From Blastocladiella emersonii ATCC 22665 (lineage: Eukaryota; Blastocladiomycota; Blastocladiomycetes; Blastocladiales; Blastocladiaceae): a stretch of DNA of 64,000 nucleotides. A program made the translations under genes and the position numbers. Location: positions 771,501 through 835,500 of the forward strand of contig JANHCV010000005.1 in the NCBI GenBank assembly GCA_025594325.1, written 5' to 3'. Positions 31,010-39,312 of this stretch are shown here, piece after piece. The notes below the pieces were generated by a model, which was given only the letters and a program-made list of their open reading frames with translations, had not been told where the DNA came from and ran no database searches. The number at the start of each line of letters is the position of its first letter. Within the stretch, counting starts at the first letter, position 1.

Positions 31010-31905
31010 GGCTGGTTGGTCGATCTTCCAAGCGGAGACGTGGAGACATTCGCGTACAGGAGCGTGGTGGCGCAAGCACGCGTGGCGGCGGCCGTCAGGT
31101 GACAGGCGCGTGCGCGCGTGGGAGGCATTCCGCCGTCTCTCGTCTGCCCTTCACGCGTCGCTCGCTGCGCCGCCCGCGGCCGAGGGAGGGGGCGCGCGCG
31201 TGTCCCGCGTTCCGTCCCGCCCCCCTCCCCGCCTCGCACCTGGAGAGCTGCACCCTGTCCGCACTGCGCCCTCCGACGACGACCGCGCCAACGACGACGA
31301 CCGGGCCACCACCTCTCGATCGCCCTTGTCGCTGCCCATCCGCCCCTGCTCGCGAGCACGCACGCACGCGCACCTCTCGCACACACGCTCTCCTCTGGCC
31401 ATCGCCCCCCGACGCTCGAGCCAAGCAGCGATCCGTAATCCATCCACTCTCCTGTCCACGCGCCGTTGCGAGTACGTTTCGCCGCGTTCGTCTGCTCGCC
31501 CCTCTTCCCCCTCCCTCCATCGACAGCGACACGCACATGTCCCATCGTCCAGATCGCGGCTTCTCGCCCGCATCGGCGTGCGCGGCCAGATCGCCGTCGT
31601 GATCGCCGTGCGCGGACCCTGCTCAAGCCGCAAGCCTCGCGCCCACTCGTCTCCGCACCCGGGTGATCCTGGGCGCGAGCGGTAGTGGTGCCTCGAGTTC
31701 AGCTTCGCCACTCGGACTTCACTTCATTCGAGGTCGAGCTGACGTGTGTGTGGTGTGTGCGCCGCGCCACGCGTCTCGCGCGCCTCCGCCGCCGCCGCGC
31801 GCGCCGCTCCCCCTCCCTCCCGCCCCTCCTTCCGCCCCTCACTCACCCACTAACCACGACCCCCTAACCCCCCGCCGTAGCTTCCTGCAACCCGCAGCAG
31901 CAGCA
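31010..31905. promoter_or_regulatory. Divergent promoter and long leader of the PKA regulatory subunit gene
   Basis: This 896-bp gap separates the PTAR1-like and PKA-R starts. Pyrimidine-rich sequence dominates 31790-31880. A GTACGT at 31470 and CCGTAG at 31875-31880, followed by CTTCCTGCAACC and then the ATG, could bound a 5'-UTR intron of about 410 nt. That is a guess from splice signals only. ORFs in this stretch are low-complexity shadows. Confidence 0.35.
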
Positions 31906-33179
31906 ATGGCTGACTACACGATCCCGTCCGAGCTCCCGCCCATTCTCAAGGACCTCAGCCGCGAGGTGCTCCGCCACCAGCCCGCCGACCTCGTGCAGTT
32001 CTGCCACGACTACTTTGCCAAGCTCCTCGCCCAGCAGCGCAAGGTGCTCATGGACAGCGGTACGCTCTATCCCTCGGACCGCGCGCTTCACCCCCACTGA
32101 CGCGTTCCTACCCGCAAATAGCCGACCCCGCCACCAAGGCGACCATCGCGTCGACGGCCGGCCCCGCCGTGGACGCGGACGAGGCGGCGCGCGCCAACAG
32201 CTACGCGTACTCGACGGACGACGGGTTCGGGACCGAGGACGACGACGACGACGACGATGACGAGGACGACGAGGCGGCGATCCCGCCGCCCGTCGTGAAC
32301 CGCGGCCGGCGCACCTCGGTGTCGGCCGAGTCCATGGCGCCCACGGCGCACGACGTGGACGCGGTCAAGACGGTGATCCCCAAGTCGGACGAGCAGCGCG
32401 CGCGCATCCAGGCGTCGATCGGCAACAACTTTTTGTTCCGCAACCTCGACGAGGACCAGTACACGGACGTGGTCAACGCCATGGCCGAGAAGAAGGTCGC
32501 TGCGGGCGAGGTGGTGATCCGCCAGGGCGGCGTCGGCGACTACTTCTACGTGGTCGAGACGGGCGCCCTCGACGTGTTCGTCAACCGCAACGGCAACGGC
32601 GACGTCAAGGTCACCGACTACTCTGCCGGCGGCTCGTTCGGTGAGCTCGCCCTCATGTACAACGCGCCGCGCGCCGCCACCGTGGTCGCCACGGCCGAGT
32701 CGGTCCTGTGGGCGCTCGACCGCGTCACGTTCCGCCGCATCCTCATGGACCACACGTCGCGCAAGCGCCGCATGTACGAGGCGTTCCTCGAGGAGGTGCC
32801 GCTGCTGTCGTCGCTCGAGCCGTACGAGCGCCACAAGATCGCGGACGCGCTCGAGTCGGTCGCGTACGCGGACGGCGACGTGGTCATTCGCCAGGGCGAC
32901 GTGGGCGAGAACTTCTACATCATCGAGGCGGGCGACGCCGAGGTGATCAAGATCGACGAGAACGGCGAGGAGCACCACTTCCGCCCGCTGCACAAGGGCA
33001 ACTATTTCGGCGAGCTCGCGCTGCTCTCGGACAAGCCGCGCGTCGCCACGATCCGCGCCAAGGGCAAGCTCAAGTGCGCCACGCTCGGCAAGAAGGCCTT
33101 CACCCGGCTGCTCGGCCCGCTCGCCGACATCATGCAGAGAAACACCCAGGAGTACGAAAAGTATCCCGGCGAGCACTAA
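31906..33179 (+). CDS. cAMP-dependent protein kinase regulatory subunit
   Basis: Exons 31906-32059 and 32122-33179 encode 403 residues. An RII-type dimerisation/docking domain opens the protein (LPPILKDLSREVLRHQPADL, then VQFCHDYF). An Asp/Glu run (91-102) follows, then the inhibitor site RRTSV (114-118), whose Ser makes it a substrate-type, RII-like inhibitor sequence. Two cyclic-nucleotide-binding domains contain phosphate-binding cassettes FGELALMYNAPRAATVVA and FGELALLSDKPRVATIRA, both with the Glu and Arg that hold cAMP. The protein inhibits the PKA catalytic subunit (not in the window) until cAMP binds. The intron runs from GTACGC to AATAG in phase 1. A long leader precedes it. Confidence 0.96.
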
Positions 33180-33315
33180 GTGCGCGCGGGGTCGCGTCGG
33201 TGTCGGTTTGTCCTGGTTACCCTACCATGCCCTGTCCCCCCCCTGTCCTTTGAGGCCACCTCTTTGTGATTTATCAGTTACGCAATGAATGAAGAAGATG
33301 TTTGAAATCTGACAA

Positions 33316-34531
33316 TCAACCCTTGTACTCGGTAAAGTTGCTGTGCCCCGAGACGAGGGCGTGCTCGAGCGCCGCGGCCTGCCCGCGCAGCCCGACGCCG
33401 CATTCGGCGCAGCTCAGCGTGAAGTTGGCCGTGTCCGTATACCGGTGCGCCTTGTGCAGCTGCCCCGCGAGCTGCACCGCCGACTCGAGCAGCTTCGTGC
33501 TCGCCACGGGGAACACGGTCGCGTCGAACTCGCGCGGCGATTCGAGTGACGGGGCGAGGCCGAGCGCGTCGTAGTGGATCGAGCTAGACGAAGGGGTTAG
33601 TGCGGGTGGGAGAGAGGGTGGGGATGGGAAGGACGGCGTACTTGTACACGACAAACGCGCGCTTGTCGTACTGGCCCTCGCCGAACCGGTCGATGCGCAT
33701 CGTCAGCACGTCGACCGAGCAGATCTCGGTCTGGAAGTGTTTTGCGAAGATGGCCAGCTCGATGGCGCCGCCTACAACCACACGCGTCAGCTTTCGCACG
33801 TCCAAACACTTCCGAACCGCGTCAACGAACCCCACGCCTGCGACTTGCTCAGCCACGCGCAGTACTCGTCGACGGGCCGTCCCAGCACCGCCTCCGTGTA
33901 CGTGTCCACGTTCTCCTTGATCGTCCGGACCGCCAGCATCCGCAGCTCGTGCGGCGTCATGGCGCCGCGCGTCACCACGTACGCGATGCTGTGGAACAAA
34001 CAGCTGTTGTCGTCGGGACTCTGCCGCAGGATCAGGTACCCGTCGTGGTCGGGAACGTGCACGAACTCGCCCAGTACCACGTCCGACGACGGGTTGAAGT
34101 CGGACGCGGCGGGGGTCGAGGGTTTTGGTGCAGCGGCGACGGGCGCAGGTGCGGGTGCAGGCGCGGGCGGCCCGATATCCGACGGCATCTCGACCGTCAG
34201 CTGCTCGCCGTCGGCCACGCACGCGGCCGCGAGCGTCCACGCGTCGTGCGCGGCGTCGAGCGACTTGGGCGGGTACCCGAACTTGACGCTGAGCCGCGCC
34301 GCCTGCGCGAACGGGTCGGCCTGGGCCGCCGAGGTTGGGGAGGGAGAGAGAGCGGACAGGTGCAGGTACACGGCGAGGCGCAGGTCGAACACGGTCGACG
34401 CGTCGCGGTTGAGCGAGGCGTCCGACAGGACCGATTGGCCGGCGCGGGTGCGGAGGCGGAAGCGCTACGCGGGCGGTGGCGGCGGGGTTAGAGGCCTGGC
34501 GGGGTTCATTGATATGCATGTGCTTTACCAT
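33316..34531 (-). CDS. OTU1: OTU1/YOD1-type ubiquitin thioesterase
   Basis: Four exons (34531-34529, 34464-33831, 33771-33642, 33583-33316) encode 344 residues; the first exon is the ATG alone. A UBX-like N-terminal domain begins MRFRLRTRAGQSVL. An Ala/Pro linker follows, then the OTU catalytic domain with SPDDNSCLFHSIAYV (Asp and nucleophilic Cys), VDEYCAWLSKSQAWGGAIELAI, and SIHYDALGLAP with the catalytic His. A C-terminal C2H2 finger closes the protein (LSCAECGVGL, then LEHALVSGHSNF). OTU1 works with the Cdc48/p97 ATPase, trimming ubiquitin chains in protein quality control. One intron uses a GTTCGT donor. All phases are consistent. Confidence 0.93.
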
Positions 34532-34842
34532 TGTGACAGGCGTGTAGAGTTGAGAGGGTTGGAGGAGAGAGAAGGAGAGGCGGAGGGAGGAGGGGCGCGG
34601 CGGGTTTTGACCGTGGACGCGATGGCGACACGGCGATACGCCACACGACACGACATCGACGCGTCAGCACCGACCCGCCGCTGACTGAGCCACCACCCGC
34701 ACGTTCGAGAAGAAACGACCGTTCACATCAATGACGACTCGAATGACAAAAGGAAGACGGGAGCACAAAACGACAGGGTAGGTAGGTAGCGCGAAAAAGG
34801 CGGGGGCGAGGAGAGGCAATGAAGCAGCGACGATCGAAAAAC
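34532..34842. other. Gap between OTU1 and RhoGDI genes
   Basis: These 311 bp hold the promoter of OTU1 and the 3' end of the RhoGDI gene, both on the minus strand. No gene is seen. Confidence 0.4.
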
Positions 34843-35769
34843 TTACTCGTCTCCGCCCTTCCAGTCCTTGGAGATCTTGAAGGACCAGTCCCACTCGAGG
34901 TGGACCTGGTTGTCGTCGTCGACAAACTTGCTGCGCACCTCGTACAGGCCACGCGCGAGCATGCCCGACGGCGCCTCCTCGGCGTGGAACTTCTTTTCGT
35001 AGATCTCGGCGTTCGGGCCGTACGAGCCCAGCATTTCCTCGACGCGGTCGACTACACGCGTGGCGTGGGTTAGGGTCGGGATGCGGGGAGGAGAGGGAGT
35101 GGTGGAGGTGGGGCGTACCGCGGATGCCCTTGCGCTTGACAACGTGCAGGTACTTGAGGCCCGACACGACGTCGTGCTGGATGCTACACGTTTGCGCGCG
35201 TCAGCGGTTCGATTGACGCGCGGTGGGACGAGAGCGGCGTACCGGAAGCGGATCTTGAGGCGGTACTCGGTGCCCTCCTTGATGCTCACGACCGTCTTGC
35301 GGACGGCCTCGACGTTGTCTACAAGTCGCGCGAAGATCAGATGCTGCGCGATGAGATTCACACGCGGTGACGACGAACCGGCAGTCGAGAGATCGAGCAC
35401 GACATCGTCGCGGTCCTTGACCTCCATGGCGAGGGCCAGGACAACGACCTTGCGGGGGTCGTCCGAGGGGTTCACTAGACAGCACACGCGCGTCAGGCAG
35501 GTCGCGGGAGCGATCGACGTGTCCGCATCGACTGCGTACCGGCCTTGGAAGCTACACACGGCGAACGGCGTGAGTCTCCATCGCATGAGGCGGATCGGCT
35601 CCCACGAAGTCGTACCGCCAATGCCGAGACTCTCCTTCCACTTGCGCAGCGACTCGTCCTCCTGGTCGAGCTGGGCGAGCTCCTCGACCGTCTTCTTGGC
35701 GGGCGCCTTGTACCCGGCGGTCTGCGTGGGCGCGAGCTCGTCCGTGGACGTGACAGCGTTATCGGCCAT
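34843..35769 (-). CDS. RDI1: Rho GDP-dissociation inhibitor
   Basis: Six exons (35769-35616, 35551-35540, 35474-35379, 35318-35243, 35183-35119, 35051-34843) give 203 residues, the normal RhoGDI size. The N terminus has LAQLDQEDESLRKWKESLG. The immunoglobulin-like domain shows DDPRKVVVLALAMEVKDR, IKEGTEYRLKIRFRIQHDVV, SGLKYLHVVKRKGIRVD, MLGSYGPNAEIYEKKF, EEAPSGMLARGLYEVRSKF and a final HLEWDWSFKISKDWKG. RhoGDI extracts prenylated Rho GTPases from membranes and keeps them inactive in the cytosol. Exon 2 is a 12-nt microexon. The whole locus is also open without splicing (308 codons), but exon 5 would then be out of frame, so the spliced model is preferred. Confidence 0.94.
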   Translation of the reverse strand: MADNAVTSTDELAPTQTAGYKAPAKKTVEELAQLDQEDESLRKWKESLGIGGTTSWEPIRLMRWRLTPFAVCSFQGRYAVDADTSIAPATCLTRVCCLVNPSDDPRKVVVLALAMEVKDRDDVVLDLSTAGSSSPRVNLIAQHLIFARLVDNVEAVRKTVVSIKEGTEYRLKIRFRYAALVPPRVNRTADARKRVASSTTSCRASSTCTLSSARASAVRPTSTTPSPPRIPTLTHATRVVDRVEEMLGSYGPNAEIYEKKFHAEEAPSGMLARGLYEVRSKFVDDDNQVHLEWDWSFKISKDWKGGDE

Positions 35770-36316
35770 GATGATGGAGTTGTGGTGGGTGGTTGTAGCG
35801 GTCTTCTACTCGTGCGCAAGGCGAGCAGCGAGCCGTGGTGGTGGTGAGTGCCGATCCCTTGCGAGCTGGCGGGCACTGCGCGCGCGGCGCGTGCGAGTCC
35901 TCGCGGCCGCGGCCCTGGACCACGAGTGGGCGATCGCGCCGTCGCCGACAAGTAGAATGCATGGAAAGGAGGCGTCTGTACCTCGCGCCGGTCGAGGGTA
36001 GCAGGTCGGCGGCGGCGGGGAGGGAGAGAGGGGGCGGCGGCGCGAAGCGAACGGTGGCGGGGCCGTTCCGTTCCGCTCTCCGGCGAGCAACGCGCTGCTC
36101 GCGCCGCACGAGCGCGCCACTCATTTCAGTCACCTGAGGCACCCGCCACACGCATCGCTGCGGCTTCTGAACCGCGTCAACCGCGACCGCGACCTGCTTC
36201 CCTTGGTCGCTGGCCGTTCTCGCTCTCCCGCCCTCCTCATCGCTCCAAACTGCAACGCATCGCACCAAGCCGGACTTGCTGCACATTTATCCATCCTCCC
36301 ACGCAACAACAACAAC
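35770..36316. promoter_or_regulatory. Divergent promoter region, RhoGDI / SERINC
   Basis: This 547-bp gap holds both promoters. AT-richer DNA just before the SERINC start (CACATTTATCCATCC, 36283-36297) may position its transcription. No repeat is seen. Confidence 0.35.
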
Positions 36317-37866
36317 ATGGGTCTCGTTCTCTCCACGGGGCTCTCCGTGGGCTCCATGCTCGCCACGCAGGCCGCGTGCTGCTTCTCGAGCGGTGCGTCT
36401 TTGCGGCGTAAGCTCCATGGCATCGCGCACTCATCCCCATCCCTCTAGCGGCGTGCCGGTGCATCGGCAGCATCAACTGCGCGTCCTCGACGGCGACGCG
36501 CGCGGCGTACTCGTTCCTGTTCCTGGTGAACGCGGTCATTTCGTGGATCATGCTATCCGATTTCGTGGGCAAGAAGCTCGCGAGCATCACGCACGGGTAC
36601 CTCGAGCTCAACTGCACCGAGTGCTACGGGGTGCTCGCGGTACAGCGCGTGTGTTTCACGCTGACGCTGTTCCACAGCGTCATGGCCGCGCTGCTCGTCG
36701 GCGTCGAGACGTCGCGCGACCGCCGCGCCGGGTGGCAGAACGGGTTCTGGGGGCCCAAGCTGATCCTGTGGCTCGGCGTCGCCGTGGCGTGCTTTTTCGT
36801 GCCGAACGAGTTCTTCATCGGGTACAGCAACTACGTCGCTCTGATCGGCGCGGGCGCCTTTGTTCTGCTGCAGCTCATGCTCCTCATCGACTTTGCGCAC
36901 ACGTTCTCGGAGCGGCTCATCATCAACTACGAGGAGACCGAGTCCAAGGCGTCCATGGTCACCCTCATCGGCGTGACGGTCGGCCTGCTCGTGCTGGGCG
37001 TAACCGCCACGGGCGTCATGTACGGCTTCTTTGCCGGCGACGGGTGCTCGCTCAACCAGTTCTTCATCACCTTCAACCTGATCCTGTGCCTGATCGCGTG
37101 CATCCTGTCGGTCACGCCGCAGATCCAGGAGCAGAACCCGCGGTCCGGGCTCACGCAGGTCTCGATCGTCGTCGCCTACGCGTCGTACCTCGTCATGTCG
37201 GCCGTCGCCAACGAGCCCGCCGACGCGGGCACCTGCAACCCGCTCCTCGCCGCGCGCGGGTCGCAGACCGCCACGGTCGTGGTCGGCGCCCTGTTCACGT
37301 TCCTCGCGATCCTGTACTCGACGTCCACGGCCGCGGTCCAGGGCCGCCGCATCCTCGGGCACGACGTCGACCGCGACGCCGAGGAGGCCAGCGTCCCGCT
37401 CCTCCAGGCGCAGCAGCCCGATGCCGCCGCCGTTATTGCGGATGTCGACCCGGCGCTCCAGGCGGCCGTTGCCAGCGGCGCGCTGCCCGCGTCGGCGCTC
37501 CTCAACGCGACGCGGACGACTTCCACCAACGCGGGCGGGAACACGACGACCAACGTGGTGATCGTCCGCGCGGGCCCGAACGACGAGTACCCGACCGAGG
37601 ACGAGGCGCACGGGGTCGCGTACAGCTACGCCTTCTTCCACGTGGTGTTTGCGCTGGCCGCCATGTACCTCGCGATGCTGCTGACCAACTGGAACGCGGT
37701 GACGATCGTGGGCCGCGCGCCCGCCGGCGACGACGGGTTGTTGGTTGAGGTCGGCAAGTCCTGGGCCGCGGTCTGGGTCAAGATCGTGTCGTCGTGGCTC
37801 GTCATTGCCCTGTACGGGTGGACGCTGCTCGGGCCCGTGGTGCTCACGGATCGCGACTGGAACTGA
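36317..37866 (+). CDS. TMS1: SERINC/TMS1-family membrane protein
   Basis: Exons 36317-36392 and 36449-37866 encode 497 residues. The start MGLVLSTGLSVGSMLATQAACCF is followed after the splice by CRCIGSINCASSTATRAAYS, the conserved SERINC N terminus. About ten hydrophobic spans follow, with family segments FHSVMAALLVGVETSRDRRAGWQNGFWGPK (split here by eye into FHSVMAALLVG and NGFWGPKLILWLGV), YGFFAGDGCSLNQFFITFNL, and a C-terminal YSYAFFHVVFALAAMYLAML then LTNW. SERINC proteins are implicated in lipid scrambling and serine-derived lipid metabolism; the yeast homologue is vacuolar. A hydrophilic loop near residues 330-420 carries Asn/Thr-rich sequence. The intron is GTGCGT...TCTAG, phase 1. Confidence 0.95.
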
Positions 37867-37919
37867 TTTGGGGGAGGGGATGGAATCAAAGCGTGTGCGT
37901 GCTTTATGACTATTCACAA

Positions 37920-37940
37920 GGGGGGGGGGGGGGAGGGGGG
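37920..37940. repeat. Poly-G tract
   Basis: Fourteen G residues, one A, then six G, in the convergent 3' region between SERINC and SDHAF2. It could form a G-quadruplex on the plus strand, and it is a likely site of sequencing-length error. Confidence 0.9.
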
Positions 37941-37956
37941 CGGGCTGAGGACAAAA

Positions 37957-38484
37957 TCAGGCCTTGTTGTACTCGTCGAGCTCGGGCATCTTGAGAATCT
38001 TGCGCCCGTGGTTCTTGGCCACCTCCTGGATCATGCCCAAAATCTCGCGGTTGATATGCTCGGGCACATTGGTCTTCTTGAACGTGGCCCAGTAGTAGAT
38101 ATCCCAGTCGTTCTCCGTCAGCAGCGCGTCGTACGCCTCGAGCTGCGGCCGCGACAGCGTCGCCAGGTGGTTGGCCGCAAACGTCGACAGAATCAGGTCG
38201 CACTCGAGGATCCCGCGCTTGCGCGACTGCCACAGCAGACGGCTGCGCTTGGCCTCGGTCGCCTCGTCGGCGCGCACCACGGGACGGAACACCGGCGGCT
38301 CGTATTCCGCATCGGTCGGCGGGTGCAGGTCCCACGGGTCCGTCACCGCGGGCGTCTCCTTGGGCGGCGGCGGCGGCGTCTGGTTGGCGGTCGCGAAGCC
38401 GCGGACGAGGGCCGGGCGCGCGAGGCGGAGCGGCGCGGACATGCGCGCGGCGGCACAGGTCGTGGCGCGGAACAGGAGTGACAT
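37957..38484 (-). CDS. SDHAF2: Succinate dehydrogenase assembly factor 2 (SDH5/EMI5)
   Basis: An intronless 175-residue protein. The first ~35 residues are an Arg/Ala-rich mitochondrial presequence (MSLLFRATTCAAARMSAPLR). The core has the family signature: SRLLWQSRKRGILECDLILSTF, then LEAYDALLTENDWDIYYWAT. SDHAF2 is needed for covalent attachment of FAD to the flavoprotein subunit of succinate dehydrogenase. The mature C terminus (GRKILKMPELDEYNKA) is intact. The stop is 90 bp from the SERINC stop (convergent), with the poly-G tract between. Confidence 0.96.
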   Translation of the reverse strand: MSLLFRATTCAAARMSAPLRLARPALVRGFATANQTPPPPPKETPAVTDPWDLHPPTDAEYEPPVFRPVVRADEATEAKRSRLLWQSRKRGILECDLILSTFAANHLATLSRPQLEAYDALLTENDWDIYYWATFKKTNVPEHINREILGMIQEVAKNHGRKILKMPELDEYNKA

Positions 38485-39312
38485 GGTGTTGATTGCGTCG
38501 TGTATACAAGTAGAGCAAGGAGGCGTTGTTGCGTGCAGTGTTCCGTTGCAAGGGGGTCGGCGGGCTCTTGAGGTCGGAGCGGAGACGCGTGCACGGCCGA
38601 TGGACGCGGCGACTGATCTCTCCCCGAAACACCGTCACATGCACCGCCACGTGCCGTCTCGCACCCCGCTGCGAGACACTCGTGCGTGCGTGCGAGCGGC
38701 CGCGCGCGCGACGCGAGACGTTTCGGGTCGCGCTGCGTCCTTCTCGAAGCTGGCCGAAGGGGACATGTATCTTGGACTCGCCCATGTCTCCGACCAGAGA
38801 GGAGGACCCGCGAGACGCGTCGCGTCGCGTCGCGTCGTCCCTGCCCGCCCGCCACTCGAGGAGGCGGAGAGCCTCGGGGGTCGTGTCGTGTTGCCTCGAG
38901 CGCCACCGTTCGCCAAGATATGTGTGCTCGAGCTCGCTCGCCCGCGCGCCGACTCAAAATTAAAAGCGTGTGAGCTGTCCCTGGTGACGCGAGCGCCTAG
39001 AACACTTCCGCGGCAAGCCACCGCGCGCGCCGACCCCTCCTCCCCCTCACATCCGCTCCCCTCTCCCTCCCCTCTCTCCCTTGCGCCCAACGCAACTCGG
39101 TGCAACCGCCCTCCCACTCCCTGCCCGCGCACCACGGGCACCCACGACTCTCACGCACCGACGCTGAGGTGTGCTGCAGCCCGCGCGTCGCTGCCGCCGC
39201 TGCTCCCGTTTTTTGACTCGCGCGCCCACTCGCTCGCCTCGCTCGACTTGCACCAACTCGCATCATCACCAAACCATACATTAATATTGCACCCTCAGTT
39301 GCCGCCGCAGTC
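38485..39312. promoter_or_regulatory. Divergent promoter region, SDHAF2 / NHA1
   Basis: This 828-bp gap holds GCGT/CGCG-rich sequence near 38690-38840 (repeats of GCGTC at 38817-38838) and an AT-rich patch, ACCATACATTAATATTGCAC, at 39274-39293 just upstream of the antiporter start, which could be a core promoter element. Open frames here look like shadows. Confidence 0.35.

Noticed and set aside
31095-31900. Several overlapping ORFs in the PKA-R leader
   Set aside because: Arg/Ser/Pro-rich frames on all strands in pyrimidine-rich DNA; no motif or codon signature of a gene.
35200-35225. GGTTCGATTGACGCG, resembling a tRNA T-loop box
   Set aside because: It lies inside a RhoGDI intron; no matching A-box, acceptor stem or anticodon arm could be built around it.
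34843-35769. Intronless 308-residue RhoGDI
   Set aside because: Exon 5 would be out of frame and about 100 intron-derived residues would interrupt the fold; five well-formed introns give a canonical 203-residue protein.
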